DNA of 64,000 bases from Flavobacteria bacterium BAL38 (GTDB lineage: Bacteria; Bacteroidota; Bacteroidia; Flavobacteriales; Flavobacteriaceae), in the NCBI GenBank assembly GCA_000169355.1, contig AAXX01000001.1, positions 1,240,001-1,304,000 on the forward strand, given 5' to 3'. Of the stretch, positions 51,291 through 59,688 are shown one piece after another. Every line of letters starts with the position of its first letter. Position 1 is the first letter of the stretch. The translations under genes and the position numbers were made by a program. Under the pieces are notes generated by a model. The model was not told where the DNA came from. It saw only the letters and a list, made by a program, of their open reading frames with translations, and did not search any database.

Positions 51291-51644
51291 ATGTTTGACA
51301 AAGTGAAAAACCAAGATCATTTATTAGGAAAAACTAATAGAATTGTAGAAGGAACTTCCATTATAGGAAATATTACAACTTTAGCCGATTTTAGATTAGA
51401 TGGAAAACTAACCGGAAATTTCTCATCGGAAGGAAAAATTGTAATTGGCCCTTCAGGTGAAGTTATAGGAGATATTGTTTGTAAGAGTATTGATGTTGAA
51501 GGTAAATTTTCAGGAAAATTAGTTACAGAAGGCATGCTAAATATAAAGTCAAAAGCACACATAACAGGAGAAGTAATCGTAGGAAAATTAGCCGTTGAGC
51601 CTGGCGCACGATTTGAAGCCAGCTGTGAGATGCGAAATTTATAA
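51291..51644 (+). CDS. bactofilin (polymer-forming cytoskeletal protein)
   Basis: A 117-residue bactofilin. The right-handed beta-helix repeats are visible as TSIIGNITTLADFRLDGKLTG, GKIVIGPSGEVIGDIV, and DVEGKFSGKLVTEG. Bactofilins form nucleotide-independent filaments and scaffold envelope machineries. It lies between sprE and atpZ, a placement that may be conserved in related genomes. Confidence 0.93.
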   Translation: MFDKVKNQDHLLGKTNRIVEGTSIIGNITTLADFRLDGKLTGNFSSEGKIVIGPSGEVIGDIVCKSIDVEGKFSGKLVTEGMLNIKSKAHITGEVIVGKLAVEPGARFEASCEMRNL

Positions 51645-51658
51645 AGCAATAAAAAGCA

Positions 51659-51883
51659 ATGGCGAACAACAAAAACCAATTCAATAAATGGCTAGCCTTA
51701 ATTAATATTCCTATCCAAATGGGAATTGTGATTTTTGTGTTCTCCTATTTTGGTAAGTGGTTAGATGAAACCTATAAAAATGCAACCAATAGTTACACAA
51801 AAGTACTAACGATTATTGGTGTTTTCATTGGGCTTTATAATGTAATTAGACAAGTAAAACAAATGAATAAAAATGATAAATAG
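51659..51883 (+). CDS. atpZ: AtpZ/AtpI family protein
   Basis: A 74-residue protein with two membrane helices (residues 10-30 and 43-61) and the family pattern NIPIQMGIVIFVFSYFGKWLDE. AtpZ-type proteins help assemble the c-ring or supply Mg2+ to ATP synthase. It overlaps the DUF6168 gene by 11 bp and precedes the F0 genes. Confidence 0.85.
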   Translation: MANNKNQFNKWLALINIPIQMGIVIFVFSYFGKWLDETYKNATNSYTKVLTIIGVFIGLYNVIRQVKQMNKNDK

Positions 51884-52259
51884 CATTGGAATCCTAAAAA
51901 AGCTAATTTTTGTGGCTTTACTTATTTTTATTATTCATGTATTGCTTTTCAATACCAATGTAATAACCGGAAAAGAAGCAGATTTCTATTATTCAATTCC
52001 TCTACTTTATGGGTTATTTTTTTTGCTTTCGGCAGTAATATTAATAATAGTTACCAAAATTTCTGAAAAAAACTTCGACAATACAGGTATGGTTTTTATG
52101 ATTGCAACGAGTATAAAAATGGTGGTTGCGTTCTTTTTAGTAAGGCCAATTCTTCCTCTTGAAGATAATAAAATTGAGAAAATTAACTTTTTTATCATTT
52201 TTATTCTATTTCTTCTGATAGAAACAATTTTAGTTGCAAAAATTTTGAATAAAAAATAG
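51873..52259 (+). CDS. DUF6168 family membrane protein
   Basis: A 128-residue protein with four membrane helices. It occupies the place of uncI/AtpI in an ATP synthase locus, and its layout fits DUF6168, seen in flavobacterial atp clusters. The start overlaps the end of atpZ by 11 bp, so translation is coupled. A direct role in ATP synthase assembly is inferred from position only. Confidence 0.8.
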   Translation: MINSIGILKKLIFVALLIFIIHVLLFNTNVITGKEADFYYSIPLLYGLFFLLSAVILIIVTKISEKNFDNTGMVFMIATSIKMVVAFFLVRPILPLEDNKIEKINFFIIFILFLLIETILVAKILNKK

Positions 52260-52282
52260 TCAAAAAAACGCAATAATATAAT

Positions 52283-52311
52283 TTGGAATATAAAGAAAAA
52301 ATGTACCTTTG
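52283..52311 (+). promoter_or_regulatory. atpB promoter (TTG-N18-TACCTTTG)
   Basis: TTG (52283-52285) and TACCTTTG (52304-52311) are 18 bp apart, a near-ideal Bacteroidetes promoter, 42 bp before the atpB ATG. It lets the F0F1 genes be transcribed apart from sprE, bactofilin and atpZ. Confidence 0.85.
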
Positions 52312-52353
52312 CATCAAATTTTAGAAACCTTAAAGTTTAAGTTTACAAAAGAT

Positions 52354-53520
52354 ATGGTGATTTCAAAAAATCCACTCCAGTTTATGCTTGCAATAGCAAT
52401 GGCTTTAATGCCGTTTTTTACTACTGCAAATCCTACAAATGATTCAACTAAAGTTGAGGCTCATGCAGCTACAAAAACAGTAGAAGTTGCTCACGAAGAA
52501 GAACATGGTCATGCAGCACTATCAGATATTAAATCCCAGGTAAAAGCCTTTACAAAACATCACGTTTTAGACGCTCACGATTTTTATTTATTTTCGGATA
52601 ATAAAGAAGGAAAGCACTATGGAAGTTTTCCATTACCTATTATTTTATGGGATAATGGTTTTCAGGTTTTTTCTTCTTTAAAATTTCATCACGGTGAAAG
52701 TGTAGCCGAATCAAACGGAAACTTTTATGTATTAAACCATCATGATGGCAAAATATATAAAACAGATGAAAAAGGAACCATTCATGAAGATGAGAAAACA
52801 GGTCACCCTTCTAATGTAAGACCTATTGATTTTTCAATTACTAAAAATGTGCTTTTCATATTCATTACTGCAATTTTAATGTTGTTTGTTTTCATTCGTT
52901 TGGCTAAATCATATGCTAAGAATGGTGGAATTGCAACTGGTGCAGCACGTATTTTTGAACCATTAGTAATTTATATTCGCGATGAGATTGCGATCCCAAA
53001 CATTGGAGAAAAAAATTATAAGAAATACATGAGTTATTTATTAACCATCTTTTTCTTCATATTGTTCTTAAATATTTTTGGTTTAACACCACTAGGAGTT
53101 AACGTAACCGGAAACTTAACCATTACTTTTTCATTAGCCATTTTAACGTTTTTAATTACGAATCTAACCGCAAATAAAAACTATTGGGGACACATTTTTT
53201 GGATGCCAGGAGTACCAAAATTAATGCGTTTAGTATTAGCGCCTATTGAATTATTAGGGGTTATAATCAAACCTTTTTCATTAATGATTCGTTTGTATGC
53301 CAACATTTTTGCTGGTCACATCGTATTAATGAGCATCATAGGTTTAATGTTTATTTTTAAAAGTTGGATTGGAAGTACATTGTCATTTGGACTATCATTT
53401 GTTCTTTCAATTCTTGAAATATTAGTTGCTTTTTTACAAGCGTATATCTTCACCATGTTGTCGGCCTTATATTTTGGTTCAGCAAACGAAGAGCATCACC
53501 ATGAAGAAGCACATCATTAA
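52354..53520 (+). CDS. atpB: F0F1 ATP synthase subunit a
   Basis: Membrane stator subunit that forms the proton half-channels. The 388-residue protein has an extra N-terminal region of about 150 residues with a signal-like segment (FMLAIAMALMPFFTTANP) and a His-rich stretch, typical of Bacteroidetes. The essential arginine is in SLMIRLYANIFAGH. An in-frame TTG at 52309 is part of the promoter -7 box and cannot be the start, so the ATG at 52354 is used. The protein ends in a His-rich tail. Confidence 0.95.
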   Translation: MVISKNPLQFMLAIAMALMPFFTTANPTNDSTKVEAHAATKTVEVAHEEEHGHAALSDIKSQVKAFTKHHVLDAHDFYLFSDNKEGKHYGSFPLPIILWDNGFQVFSSLKFHHGESVAESNGNFYVLNHHDGKIYKTDEKGTIHEDEKTGHPSNVRPIDFSITKNVLFIFITAILMLFVFIRLAKSYAKNGGIATGAARIFEPLVIYIRDEIAIPNIGEKNYKKYMSYLLTIFFFILFLNIFGLTPLGVNVTGNLTITFSLAILTFLITNLTANKNYWGHIFWMPGVPKLMRLVLAPIELLGVIIKPFSLMIRLYANIFAGHIVLMSIIGLMFIFKSWIGSTLSFGLSFVLSILEILVAFLQAYIFTMLSALYFGSANEEHHHEEAHH

Positions 53521-53550
53521 TAAGAATGTTTAATTTTTAATATATATATT

Positions 53551-53742
53551 ATGCAAATTCCAACTATTGTAGGAGCAGGATTAATTGTAATCGGAGCAGG
53601 TTTAGGTATTGGTAAAATTGGTGGTTCAGCAATGGACGCTATCGCTCGCCAACCAGAAGCTTCAGGAAAAATCCAAACAGCTATGCTTATTGCTGCTGCG
53701 TTAATTGAAGGTATTGGTTTCGCTGCTTTATTCGCTGCGTAA
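53551..53742 (+). CDS. atpE: F0F1 ATP synthase subunit c
   Basis: A 63-residue hairpin of two membrane helices joined by the polar loop IARQPEA. The ion-binding carboxylate is the Glu in AALIEGIGF. The residues around it lack the Ser/Thr ligands of Na+-type c subunits, so protons are the likely coupling ion. It is shorter than the usual 70-80 residues. A large hairpin follows before atpF. Confidence 0.95.
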   Translation: MQIPTIVGAGLIVIGAGLGIGKIGGSAMDAIARQPEASGKIQTAMLIAAALIEGIGFAALFAA

Positions 53743-53751
53743 TTAAAAACT

Positions 53752-53790
53752 AAAACAATAGTTGCAACGGTTGGTTGTAACTATTGTTTT
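53752..53790 (+). terminator. strong intra-operon hairpin between atpE and atpF
   Basis: A 17-bp stem (left arm begins AAAACAATAGTTGCAAC; one G-U pair in RNA) with a 5-base loop. It ends in TTTT from the stem and then AACA, so it is an incomplete terminator; partial termination or 3' protection of the atpE message is more likely. Confidence 0.7.
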
Positions 53791-53821
53791 AACATTTCAA
53801 AAAAGTTTAAAATCACATATA

Positions 53822-54322
53822 ATGGATAAATTAATAAATCAGTTTGAATTTGGATTATTCTTTTGGCAAGTACTTATATTTGTTGGATTGATTCTATTAT
53901 TAAGAAAATTCGCTTGGAAACCTATTCTTGATGCGGTTAACGATAGAGAAGAAGGAATAAAAAATGCTTTATTAGCAGCTGAAAATGCTAAAAAAGATAT
54001 GTTAAACTTGAAGTCTGATAATGAAAAATTATTAGCTGAAGCAAGAGCTGAAAGAGACTTAATGATGAAAGAAGCAAGAGAAATCAAAGAAAAAATGATT
54101 GCTGATGCTAAATCTGAAGCGCAAGCACAAGGTGAAAAAATGATTGAATCGGCAAAAGCTTCAATCGAAAGTGAGAAAAATGCAGCTATGGCAGAATTGA
54201 AAAATCAAGTTTCTTCTTTGTCATTAGAAATTGCTGAGACATTATTAAAAGGAGAATTATCTAACAAAGAAGCTCAAACTAAATTGGTTGAGAAAATGTT
54301 AGGTGACGCTAAATTAAACTAA
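53822..54322 (+). CDS. atpF: F0F1 ATP synthase subunit b
   Basis: Peripheral stalk subunit, 166 residues. One N-terminal membrane helix (FGLFFWQVLIFVGLILLLRKFAW, interrupted here in two parts) is followed by a long coiled coil rich in Ala, Glu and Lys. The ATG at 53822 is chosen; earlier in-frame codons lie in the preceding hairpin. It precedes atpH by 4 bp. Confidence 0.95.
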   Translation: MDKLINQFEFGLFFWQVLIFVGLILLLRKFAWKPILDAVNDREEGIKNALLAAENAKKDMLNLKSDNEKLLAEARAERDLMMKEAREIKEKMIADAKSEAQAQGEKMIESAKASIESEKNAAMAELKNQVSSLSLEIAETLLKGELSNKEAQTKLVEKMLGDAKLN

Positions 54323-54326
54323 TATC

Positions 54327-54860
54327 ATGGCAGGAACTAGAGCAGCAATTCGATACGCTAAAGCCATTTTGGACATTGCCCAAGTGAACAACAGCACACA
54401 AGCTGTAAATTCTGATATGACTTCAATTGTAAACGCAATTAAAGACAGCGCTGAATTAAAAGATTTCTTGCAAAGTCCAATTGTTAAAGGTGAAATTAAA
54501 TTTTCTTCTTTAAACGAAATTTTTGCTTCTGCTCAAAAAGAGACAAAAGGATTATTTCAATTGCTTTTAGTAAACAAAAGATTTGAATTATTAAACGATG
54601 TTGCTTTACAGTTCAATGCTTTATACGATGAACTTAACGGAATTGAGATTGCAAAAGTAACTACCGCTTTCCCAATTACACCTGAGTTAGAAGCTAAAGT
54701 ATTGGCAAAAATTGCATCGTTTTCAAATAAAAATATTACCATTCAAAATATTGTAGATCCAGCTATCATTGGTGGATTTATTTTAAGAATGGGCGACAAA
54801 CAATACAATGCATCTGTTGCAAGCAGATTGCAAAATTTAAAAAGAGAGTTTAGTAATTAA
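54327..54860 (+). CDS. atpH: F0F1 ATP synthase subunit delta
   Basis: A 177-residue stator subunit that joins the peripheral stalk to alpha/beta. It has an N-terminal helical domain (TRAAIRYAKAILDIA) and the C-terminal DPAIIGGFILRMGDKQYNAS block characteristic of the OSCP/delta family. It lies between atpF and atpA. Confidence 0.95.
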   Translation: MAGTRAAIRYAKAILDIAQVNNSTQAVNSDMTSIVNAIKDSAELKDFLQSPIVKGEIKFSSLNEIFASAQKETKGLFQLLLVNKRFELLNDVALQFNALYDELNGIEIAKVTTAFPITPELEAKVLAKIASFSNKNITIQNIVDPAIIGGFILRMGDKQYNASVASRLQNLKREFSN

Positions 54861-54883
54861 TATACCATTAAAGATATATCAAA

Positions 54884-56461
54884 ATGGCGGAAATTAAACC
54901 TGCTGAAATTTCAGCAATATTAAAACAACAATTATCAGGTTTTGAATCTGGTGCATCGTTAGAAGAAGTTGGAACAGTACTTCAAGTTGGAGACGGTATC
55001 GCTCGTGTTTACGGATTATCAAACGCTCAATACGGAGAGTTAGTACAATTCGAAAACGGATTAGAGGCGATCGTATTGAACTTAGAAGAAGACAATGTTG
55101 GGGTGGTACTTTTAGGACCATCAACAGGAATCAAAGAAGGTTCTACAGTAAAAAGAACACAACGTATTGCTTCTCTTAAAGTAGGAGAACAAATGGTAGG
55201 TCGTGTTGTTGATACTTTAGGTAACCCAATTGATGGTAAAGGTCCAATCGGTGGTGAGTTATACGAGATGCCATTAGAAAGAAAAGCTCCTGGAGTTATC
55301 TTCCGTCAACCAGTAACTGAACCATTACAAACAGGAGTAAAAGCAGTTGATGCGATGATTCCAGTAGGTAGAGGTCAACGTGAGTTGGTTATTGGTGACC
55401 GTCAAACTGGTAAATCAACAGTTTGTATTGATACCATCTTAAATCAAAAAGAATTTTACGATGCAGGAAAACCTGTATTCTGTATATATGTTGCAATTGG
55501 GCAAAAAGCTTCAACTGTAGCAGGAATCGCAAAAATGTTAGAAGAAAAAGGTGCAATGGCTTATACCGTTATTGTTGCTGCAAATGCTTCTGATCCAGCT
55601 CCAATGCAAGTATATGCTCCTATGGCAGGTGCTGCAATTGGTGAGTATTTCAGAGATTCTGGTCGTCCAGCTTTAATTGTTTATGATGATTTATCTAAAC
55701 AAGCTGTAGCTTACCGTGAGGTATCTTTATTATTAAGAAGACCACCAGGACGTGAGGCTTATCCTGGAGATGTTTTCTACTTACACTCTCGTTTATTAGA
55801 AAGAGCTTGTAAAGTAATTAACAACGACGAAATCGCTAAAAACATGAATGACCTACCAGATTCTATTAAAGGAATCGTTAAAGGTGGTGGATCGTTAACG
55901 GCTTTACCAATTATTGAAACACAAGCGGGTGACGTTTCTGCTTATATCCCAACAAACGTAATTTCGATTACAGACGGACAGATTTTCTTAGATGGTGATT
56001 TATTCAACTCTGGAGTTCGTCCTGCAATTAACGTAGGTATTTCGGTATCTCGTGTTGGAGGTAATGCACAGATTAAATCAATGAAAAAAGTATCAGGTAC
56101 TTTAAAATTAGACCAAGCACAATTCCGTGAATTAGAAGCTTTCGCGAAGTTTGGTTCTGACTTAGATGCGGTTACTTTAAACGTTATTGAAAAAGGAAAA
56201 AGAAACGTTGAAATCTTAAAACAAGGTTTAAACTCTCCTTTTACAGTAGAAGATCAGGTGGCTATCATTTATGCAGGTTCTAAAAACTTGTTAAGAAATG
56301 TACCAGTTGTAAAAGTAAAAGAATTTGAAAAAGATTTCTTAGAATACTTAAATGCTAAACATAGAGATACATTAGACGCACTTAAAGCAGGTAAGTTTGA
56401 TGACGCTATCACTGACGTTTTAGAAAAAGTAGCGAAAGAAATTTCAGCAAAATATAATTAA
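54884..56461 (+). CDS. atpA: F0F1 ATP synthase subunit alpha
   Basis: A 525-residue non-catalytic nucleotide-binding subunit. The P-loop is GDRQTGKST near residue 173, and [46 protein letters not shown] (split here by function) carries the arginine finger region. Length is typical. It precedes atpG by 73 bp, with an inverted repeat between them. Confidence 0.98.
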   Translation: MAEIKPAEISAILKQQLSGFESGASLEEVGTVLQVGDGIARVYGLSNAQYGELVQFENGLEAIVLNLEEDNVGVVLLGPSTGIKEGSTVKRTQRIASLKVGEQMVGRVVDTLGNPIDGKGPIGGELYEMPLERKAPGVIFRQPVTEPLQTGVKAVDAMIPVGRGQRELVIGDRQTGKSTVCIDTILNQKEFYDAGKPVFCIYVAIGQKASTVAGIAKMLEEKGAMAYTVIVAANASDPAPMQVYAPMAGAAIGEYFRDSGRPALIVYDDLSKQAVAYREVSLLLRRPPGREAYPGDVFYLHSRLLERACKVINNDEIAKNMNDLPDSIKGIVKGGGSLTALPIIETQAGDVSAYIPTNVISITDGQIFLDGDLFNSGVRPAINVGISVSRVGGNAQIKSMKKVSGTLKLDQAQFRELEAFAKFGSDLDAVTLNVIEKGKRNVEILKQGLNSPFTVEDQVAIIYAGSKNLLRNVPVVKVKEFEKDFLEYLNAKHRDTLDALKAGKFDDAITDVLEKVAKEISAKYN

Positions 56462-56473
56462 TTTTCAGTGAAA

Positions 56474-56512
56474 AGTGAATAGTGATTAGTAAAAAGCTAA
56501 TTACTATTCACT
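56474..56512. repeat. 16-bp inverted repeat between atpA and atpG
   Basis: Arms 56474-56489 (AGTGAATAGTGATTAG) and 56497-56512 pair at 15 of 16 positions with a 7-base loop. A related direct repeat of TAATTACTA follows. No terminator T-run. Confidence 0.75.
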
Positions 56513-56534
56513 AATTACTAATTACTATAAAAAC

Positions 56535-57392
56535 ATGGCAAACTTAAAGGAAATACGTAATAGGATTACTTCTGTTTCATCTACGATGCAAATTACATCG
56601 GCGATGAAAATGGTTTCTGCTGCAAAATTAAAAAAAGCGCAAGATGCTATTACAGCTATGCGTCCGTATGCAGAAAAACTTACTGAGCTATTACAAAACT
56701 TAAGTGCAACTCTTGAAGGAGAAGTTGGTGGTACTTTTACAGCTCAAAGAGAAGTAAATAAAGTACTTATTGTTGCAATTACTTCAAACAGAGGTTTGTG
56801 TGGTGCGTTTAATACGAATGTAATTAAACAAGCAAAAGCAGTTGCTGATACGTATGCAGGAAAACAAGTAGATATTTTTGCTATTGGTAAAAAAGGAAAC
56901 GATGTTTTGCGTAAAACAAACAACGTAATTGAAGTTAACAATGTTATTTTTGATAAATTAACTTTTGAAAATGTTTCTGACATTGCACAACAATTAATGG
57001 ATAAATTTGTGGCAGGTGATTACGATAAAATCGAAATCGTTTATAACGAATTTAAAAATGCTGCAACTCAAATTGTAAGAACACAACAGTTTTTACCTTT
57101 AGCTCCAATTGTGGGAGGCGAAGTAGTAGCTTCTGATTATATTTTTGAACCATCTAAAGAAGAAATTGTGTTGACATTGATTCCAAAATCATTAAAAACA
57201 CAATTATACAAATCGATTAGAGATTCATTTGCAGCAGAACACGGAGCACGTATGACAGCAATGCATAAAGCAACCGATAACGCTACAGAATTAAGAGACC
57301 AATTAAAATTAACATACAACAAAGCGCGTCAAGCAGCTATTACAAACGAAATCCTTGAGATCGTTGGTGGAGCAGAAGCTTTGAAAAGCTAG
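56535..57392 (+). CDS. atpG: F0F1 ATP synthase subunit gamma
   Basis: Rotor shaft subunit, 285 residues. The N-terminal helix (NLKEIRNRITSVSSTMQITS), TSNRGLCGAFN, and the C-terminal MTAMHKATDNATE and TNEILEIVGGAEAL helix are family hallmarks. It is the last gene of the locus; beta and epsilon genes do not follow. A terminator lies 23 bp downstream. Confidence 0.97.
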   Translation: MANLKEIRNRITSVSSTMQITSAMKMVSAAKLKKAQDAITAMRPYAEKLTELLQNLSATLEGEVGGTFTAQREVNKVLIVAITSNRGLCGAFNTNVIKQAKAVADTYAGKQVDIFAIGKKGNDVLRKTNNVIEVNNVIFDKLTFENVSDIAQQLMDKFVAGDYDKIEIVYNEFKNAATQIVRTQQFLPLAPIVGGEVVASDYIFEPSKEEIVLTLIPKSLKTQLYKSIRDSFAAEHGARMTAMHKATDNATELRDQLKLTYNKARQAAITNEILEIVGGAEALKS

Positions 57393-57414
57393 TTTTAATT
57401 TACATATTTATAAG

Positions 57415-57446
57415 AAGTCTCGATTTTTTCGGGACTTTTTTGTTTT
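57415..57446 (+). terminator. terminator of the atp locus
   Basis: Nine-bp stem (AAGTCTCGA with TCGGGACTT, one T-G), loop TTTTT, then TTTTTTGTTTT. Confidence 0.88.
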
Positions 57447-57562
57447 ATATTTGTGTGAATGATAATTTTATAAAATTTGAACTATTTGAGACGATTCGTT
57501 CTTTAATAGTTATTTAGTTTAAAAAGAAAATTAAGTAAGCCCTATAATATCAATGATTTAAA

Positions 57563-58150
57563 ATGGTTAAAAACGTTTATATTTTAGAAATTATAATTTT
57601 TACTATAATTCTATCATTTAGTACTATTTCATGTAATCGTGAAAAAGAAAATTATGATCGTTTTAAAGCGGCTGTTTCATTAATAAGTCAAACTAAAGCT
57701 ATTAATGATTCTTTGATTAAATTTAGAGATAGTTTAGAAGTGAAATTCATTTGTTGTTATATATCTTCGACAGAAAAACATGAATTATTATCATTTGTAC
57801 TTTTACAAACTAAATCCAAACAGTTTCCTGCATTAAAAGTTGATAAAAAATATTGGATTGAAAATATTCAGGGTATAGATATTCTATTCAAAGATCATAA
57901 TGATACAGTACGAATTGAAGATATTAAATTAAATTCTAAAGCTCAAGAATTGCTACGTAAAGGATACATAACAAAGGATAATAGAAATACCTTAATGCGA
58001 CCTGATTTTATTAAATTTATTTTTTGTAAGAATAATTATAATAATTATTTTGCGTATGATTTAAATTTTTTAGGAGTGGAGGAAAATAGATTAAGAGCAT
58101 TAGATAAGTCTTTTAATGAAGAATCATATTATCCTAACTGTTTAAATTAA
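57563..58150 (+). CDS. hypothetical lipoprotein
   Basis: A 195-residue protein with an N-terminal hydrophobic segment ending FSTISC (Cys24), a plausible lipoprotein signal. The rest is polar with many Lys, Asn and Asp and shows no known domain. The 170 bp before it hold the atp terminator and an A/T-rich leader. The gene precedes the repeat-rich region from 58.17 kb. Confidence 0.65.
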   Translation: MVKNVYILEIIIFTIILSFSTISCNREKENYDRFKAAVSLISQTKAINDSLIKFRDSLEVKFICCYISSTEKHELLSFVLLQTKSKQFPALKVDKKYWIENIQGIDILFKDHNDTVRIEDIKLNSKAQELLRKGYITKDNRNTLMRPDFIKFIFCKNNYNNYFAYDLNFLGVEENRLRALDKSFNEESYYPNCLN

Positions 58151-58231
58151 GTGAATTAAAATTTATATAATTTCCAGATTATACGGATTTACTAAGCTGC
58201 CCACAACAAAAAGCTATTTTCATTGCAATAA

Positions 58232-58309
58232 TTCATTTAACAAAACCTTTTTTTCTCATTTACTTTTATTCGTATATTTGTAAGAATAACAACTCACCAA
58301 TGAAAAAAT
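58232..58309 (+). repeat. promoter-leader repeat P1
   Basis: A 78-bp copy of the leader that also precedes the S9 peptidase. It starts TTCATTTAACAAAACC, contains TATATTTG (58273-58280) and ends with ATGAAAAAAT. P2 lies exactly 140 bp downstream. A degenerate hairpin element ending in TGCCCACAAC (about 58174-58207) precedes it. Confidence 0.88.
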
Positions 58310-58380
58310 ATACGACTTCCGATAACGCGGAATTGTATTCTGTGCCACAAATAAATTCTCAAAAACACAACTTCATTTAA
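58300..58380 (+). pseudogene. 26-codon relic starting like the S9 peptidase gene
   Basis: An ATG at the end of P1 opens 26 codons. The first five (MKKYT) equal those of the S9 peptidase at 60348; after that the frame runs through hairpin element H1 into P2 and stops at TAA. It looks like a duplicated 5' end without the gene body. The stop TAA is part of P2. Confidence 0.6.
58319..58351. repeat. hairpin element H1
   Basis: GCGGAATTGTATTCTGTGCC-type imperfect hairpin, directly upstream of leader P2. Confidence 0.8.
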
Positions 58381-58449
58381 CAAAACCTTTTTCCCCTCAT
58401 TTACTTTTATTGGTATATTTGTAAGAATAACAACTCACCAATGAAAAAA
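58372..58449 (+). repeat. promoter-leader repeat P2
   Basis: A 78-bp copy of P1 with few changes; -7 box TATATTTG at 58414-58421. It ends ATGAAAAAAT, then runs into H2 with a stop after five codons. Serves the gene at 58511. Confidence 0.88.
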
Positions 58450-58450
58450 T

Positions 58451-58486
58451 CCCGATAGCGCGGAATTACATTCCGTGCCCACAAAG
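58451..58486. repeat. hairpin element H2
   Basis: GCGCGGAAT and ATTCCGTGC arms with a 3-base loop, then CCACAAAG; 24 bp before the gene at 58511. Confidence 0.85.
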
Positions 58487-58510
58487 TAAAAAAATAAATA
58501 TTATACCAAA

Positions 58511-59143
58511 ATGAAAAAAATAATTTTAGCCGTAGCCTTTTTAGCTGCATTTTTAACAAGTAATGCCCAAGAAAACAATTCAAAAACAACTTTTGGTGCA
58601 AAAGCAGGTCTTAATATTTCAAGTGCCTCTGTAGATAGAGGGTATGATACTGATATTTCTTCATTAGTAGGTGTTCATATAGGAGGTTTTGCTAATTTTA
58701 AATTAGATGAAAAATTTGCAGTACAACCAGAGCTTTTATTCTCTACACAAGGATTTAAAGAATACGATAATGATGGTGGCTATATTTATGATGATAAAAT
58801 TAAACTAACCTACATTAATTTACCGGTTAGTTTTCAATATACTGTTGCTTCAAAATTTAAAGTAGAAGCAGGTCCACAAGTAGATTTTCTACTTTCGGGC
58901 AAAGCAGATGGTAAATATTATGACCCTATGTTTGATGAAACTCAAACACAAAATAATGTAGATATAAAAGATAGTTTAAAATCGGTAGTATTTGGCTTTA
59001 ATATTGGTGCGGGTTACGCTATTACACCAAAATTAACAGCAAATGTTCGTTATCATTTAGGCTTATCTGAAGCAGACGATTTAGAAGGGGTAAAAGTGAA
59101 AAACAGAAATTTTCAAGTGGGTTTAGGATATAGTTTTAATTAG
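58511..59143 (+). CDS. porin family outer-membrane beta-barrel protein
   Basis: A 210-residue outer-membrane protein. A signal peptide (MKKIILAVAFLAAFLTSNAQ) precedes a small beta-barrel of the PorT/OMP_b-brl_2 type, with TTFGAKAGLNISSAS at the start, FAVQPELLFSTQGFK, and the aromatic last strand NFQVGLGYSFN. Its function is not known. It lies downstream of the P2 leader and H2 element and upstream of H3, so it sits as an insert between hairpin/promoter modules. Confidence 0.88.
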   Translation: MKKIILAVAFLAAFLTSNAQENNSKTTFGAKAGLNISSASVDRGYDTDISSLVGVHIGGFANFKLDEKFAVQPELLFSTQGFKEYDNDGGYIYDDKIKLTYINLPVSFQYTVASKFKVEAGPQVDFLLSGKADGKYYDPMFDETQTQNNVDIKDSLKSVVFGFNIGAGYAITPKLTANVRYHLGLSEADDLEGVKVKNRNFQVGLGYSFN

Positions 59144-59158
59144 TTACCTCAGATTAAA

Positions 59159-59194
59159 TCCGTTAGCGCGGAATTGCATTACCTGCCCACAAAG
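59159..59194. repeat. hairpin element H3
   Basis: Same core (GCGCGGAATTGCATTACC), right arm degenerate; followed by leader P3. Confidence 0.82.
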
Positions 59195-59214
59195 AAATTC
59201 TCTAAAAACCAATA

Positions 59215-59268
59215 TTCATTTAACAAAACCTTTTTTCTCTCATTTACTTTTATTGGTAAATTTGTAAG
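59215..59268 (+). repeat. promoter-leader repeat P3
   Basis: A 54-bp copy lacking the ATGAAAAAA end; -7 box TAAATTTG at 59257-59264, 18 bp before the ATG of the next gene. Confidence 0.85.
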
Positions 59269-59282
59269 TTAAGAAGAGTATT

Positions 59283-59528
59283 ATGAGGGACATTATTTAT
59301 ATACTAACACGAATTTTTATTTTAGTGGCAATATTTATTATTGCAGGATATTTTATAAGTTTTATTATAGGTAATTTTGTAAGTTCGTTAATTGATGTTT
59401 TTTTAAAAATATCAAATAAAAACTTTTCAGAATTAGGTATATTAGATTTTTTACTATTAATACTACTTGTTCTTATAATTTTTAGATTTTATAAATATTC
59501 CAAAAAAATAAAAGATATTAAAAAATAA
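59283..59528 (+). CDS. small membrane protein of unknown function
   Basis: An 81-residue hydrophobic protein with two membrane helices (residues 5-34 and 53-71) and a basic C-terminal tail (KYSKKIKDIKK). No family is recognised. It lies between H3/P3 and H4 and is transcribed from the P3 leader. A small terminator-like hairpin follows. Confidence 0.6.
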   Translation: MRDIIYILTRIFILVAIFIIAGYFISFIIGNFVSSLIDVFLKISNKNFSELGILDFLLLILLVLIIFRFYKYSKKIKDIKK

Positions 59529-59531
59529 TTA

Positions 59532-59567
59532 CACGATAGCGCGGAATTGCATTCCGTGCCCACAACG
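59532..59567. repeat. hairpin element H4
   Basis: Near-consensus copy (GCGCGGAATTGCATTCCGTGCC), four bases after the 59283-59528 stop; no leader P follows. Confidence 0.87.
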
Positions 59568-59581
59568 TAACGTTGTTTTTT
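59562..59581 (+). terminator. small terminator-like hairpin after H4
   Basis: ACAACG-TAA-CGTTGT followed by a T-run; six-bp stem. Confidence 0.55.
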
Positions 59582-59688
59582 GTAACTCAGACATTTTTTG
59601 TTTTATATTTCTAAAAATAAAGTCTTACTTTGAATTTCAAATTTTAGATTTTTTCACCTTGATTAAATTAAAATAATTAATTTTTAAA

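Noticed and set aside
52309..52353. TTG-initiated extension of atpB
   Set aside because: The TTG is part of the -7 box TACCTTTG, so it would be at or upstream of the transcription start; the ATG at 52354 gives the expected signal-like N-terminus.
54894..55124. Open frame antisense to atpA, and similar antisense frames over other highly expressed genes
   Set aside because: They mirror codon bias of the sense gene, have no conserved domain or promoter and are not considered genes.
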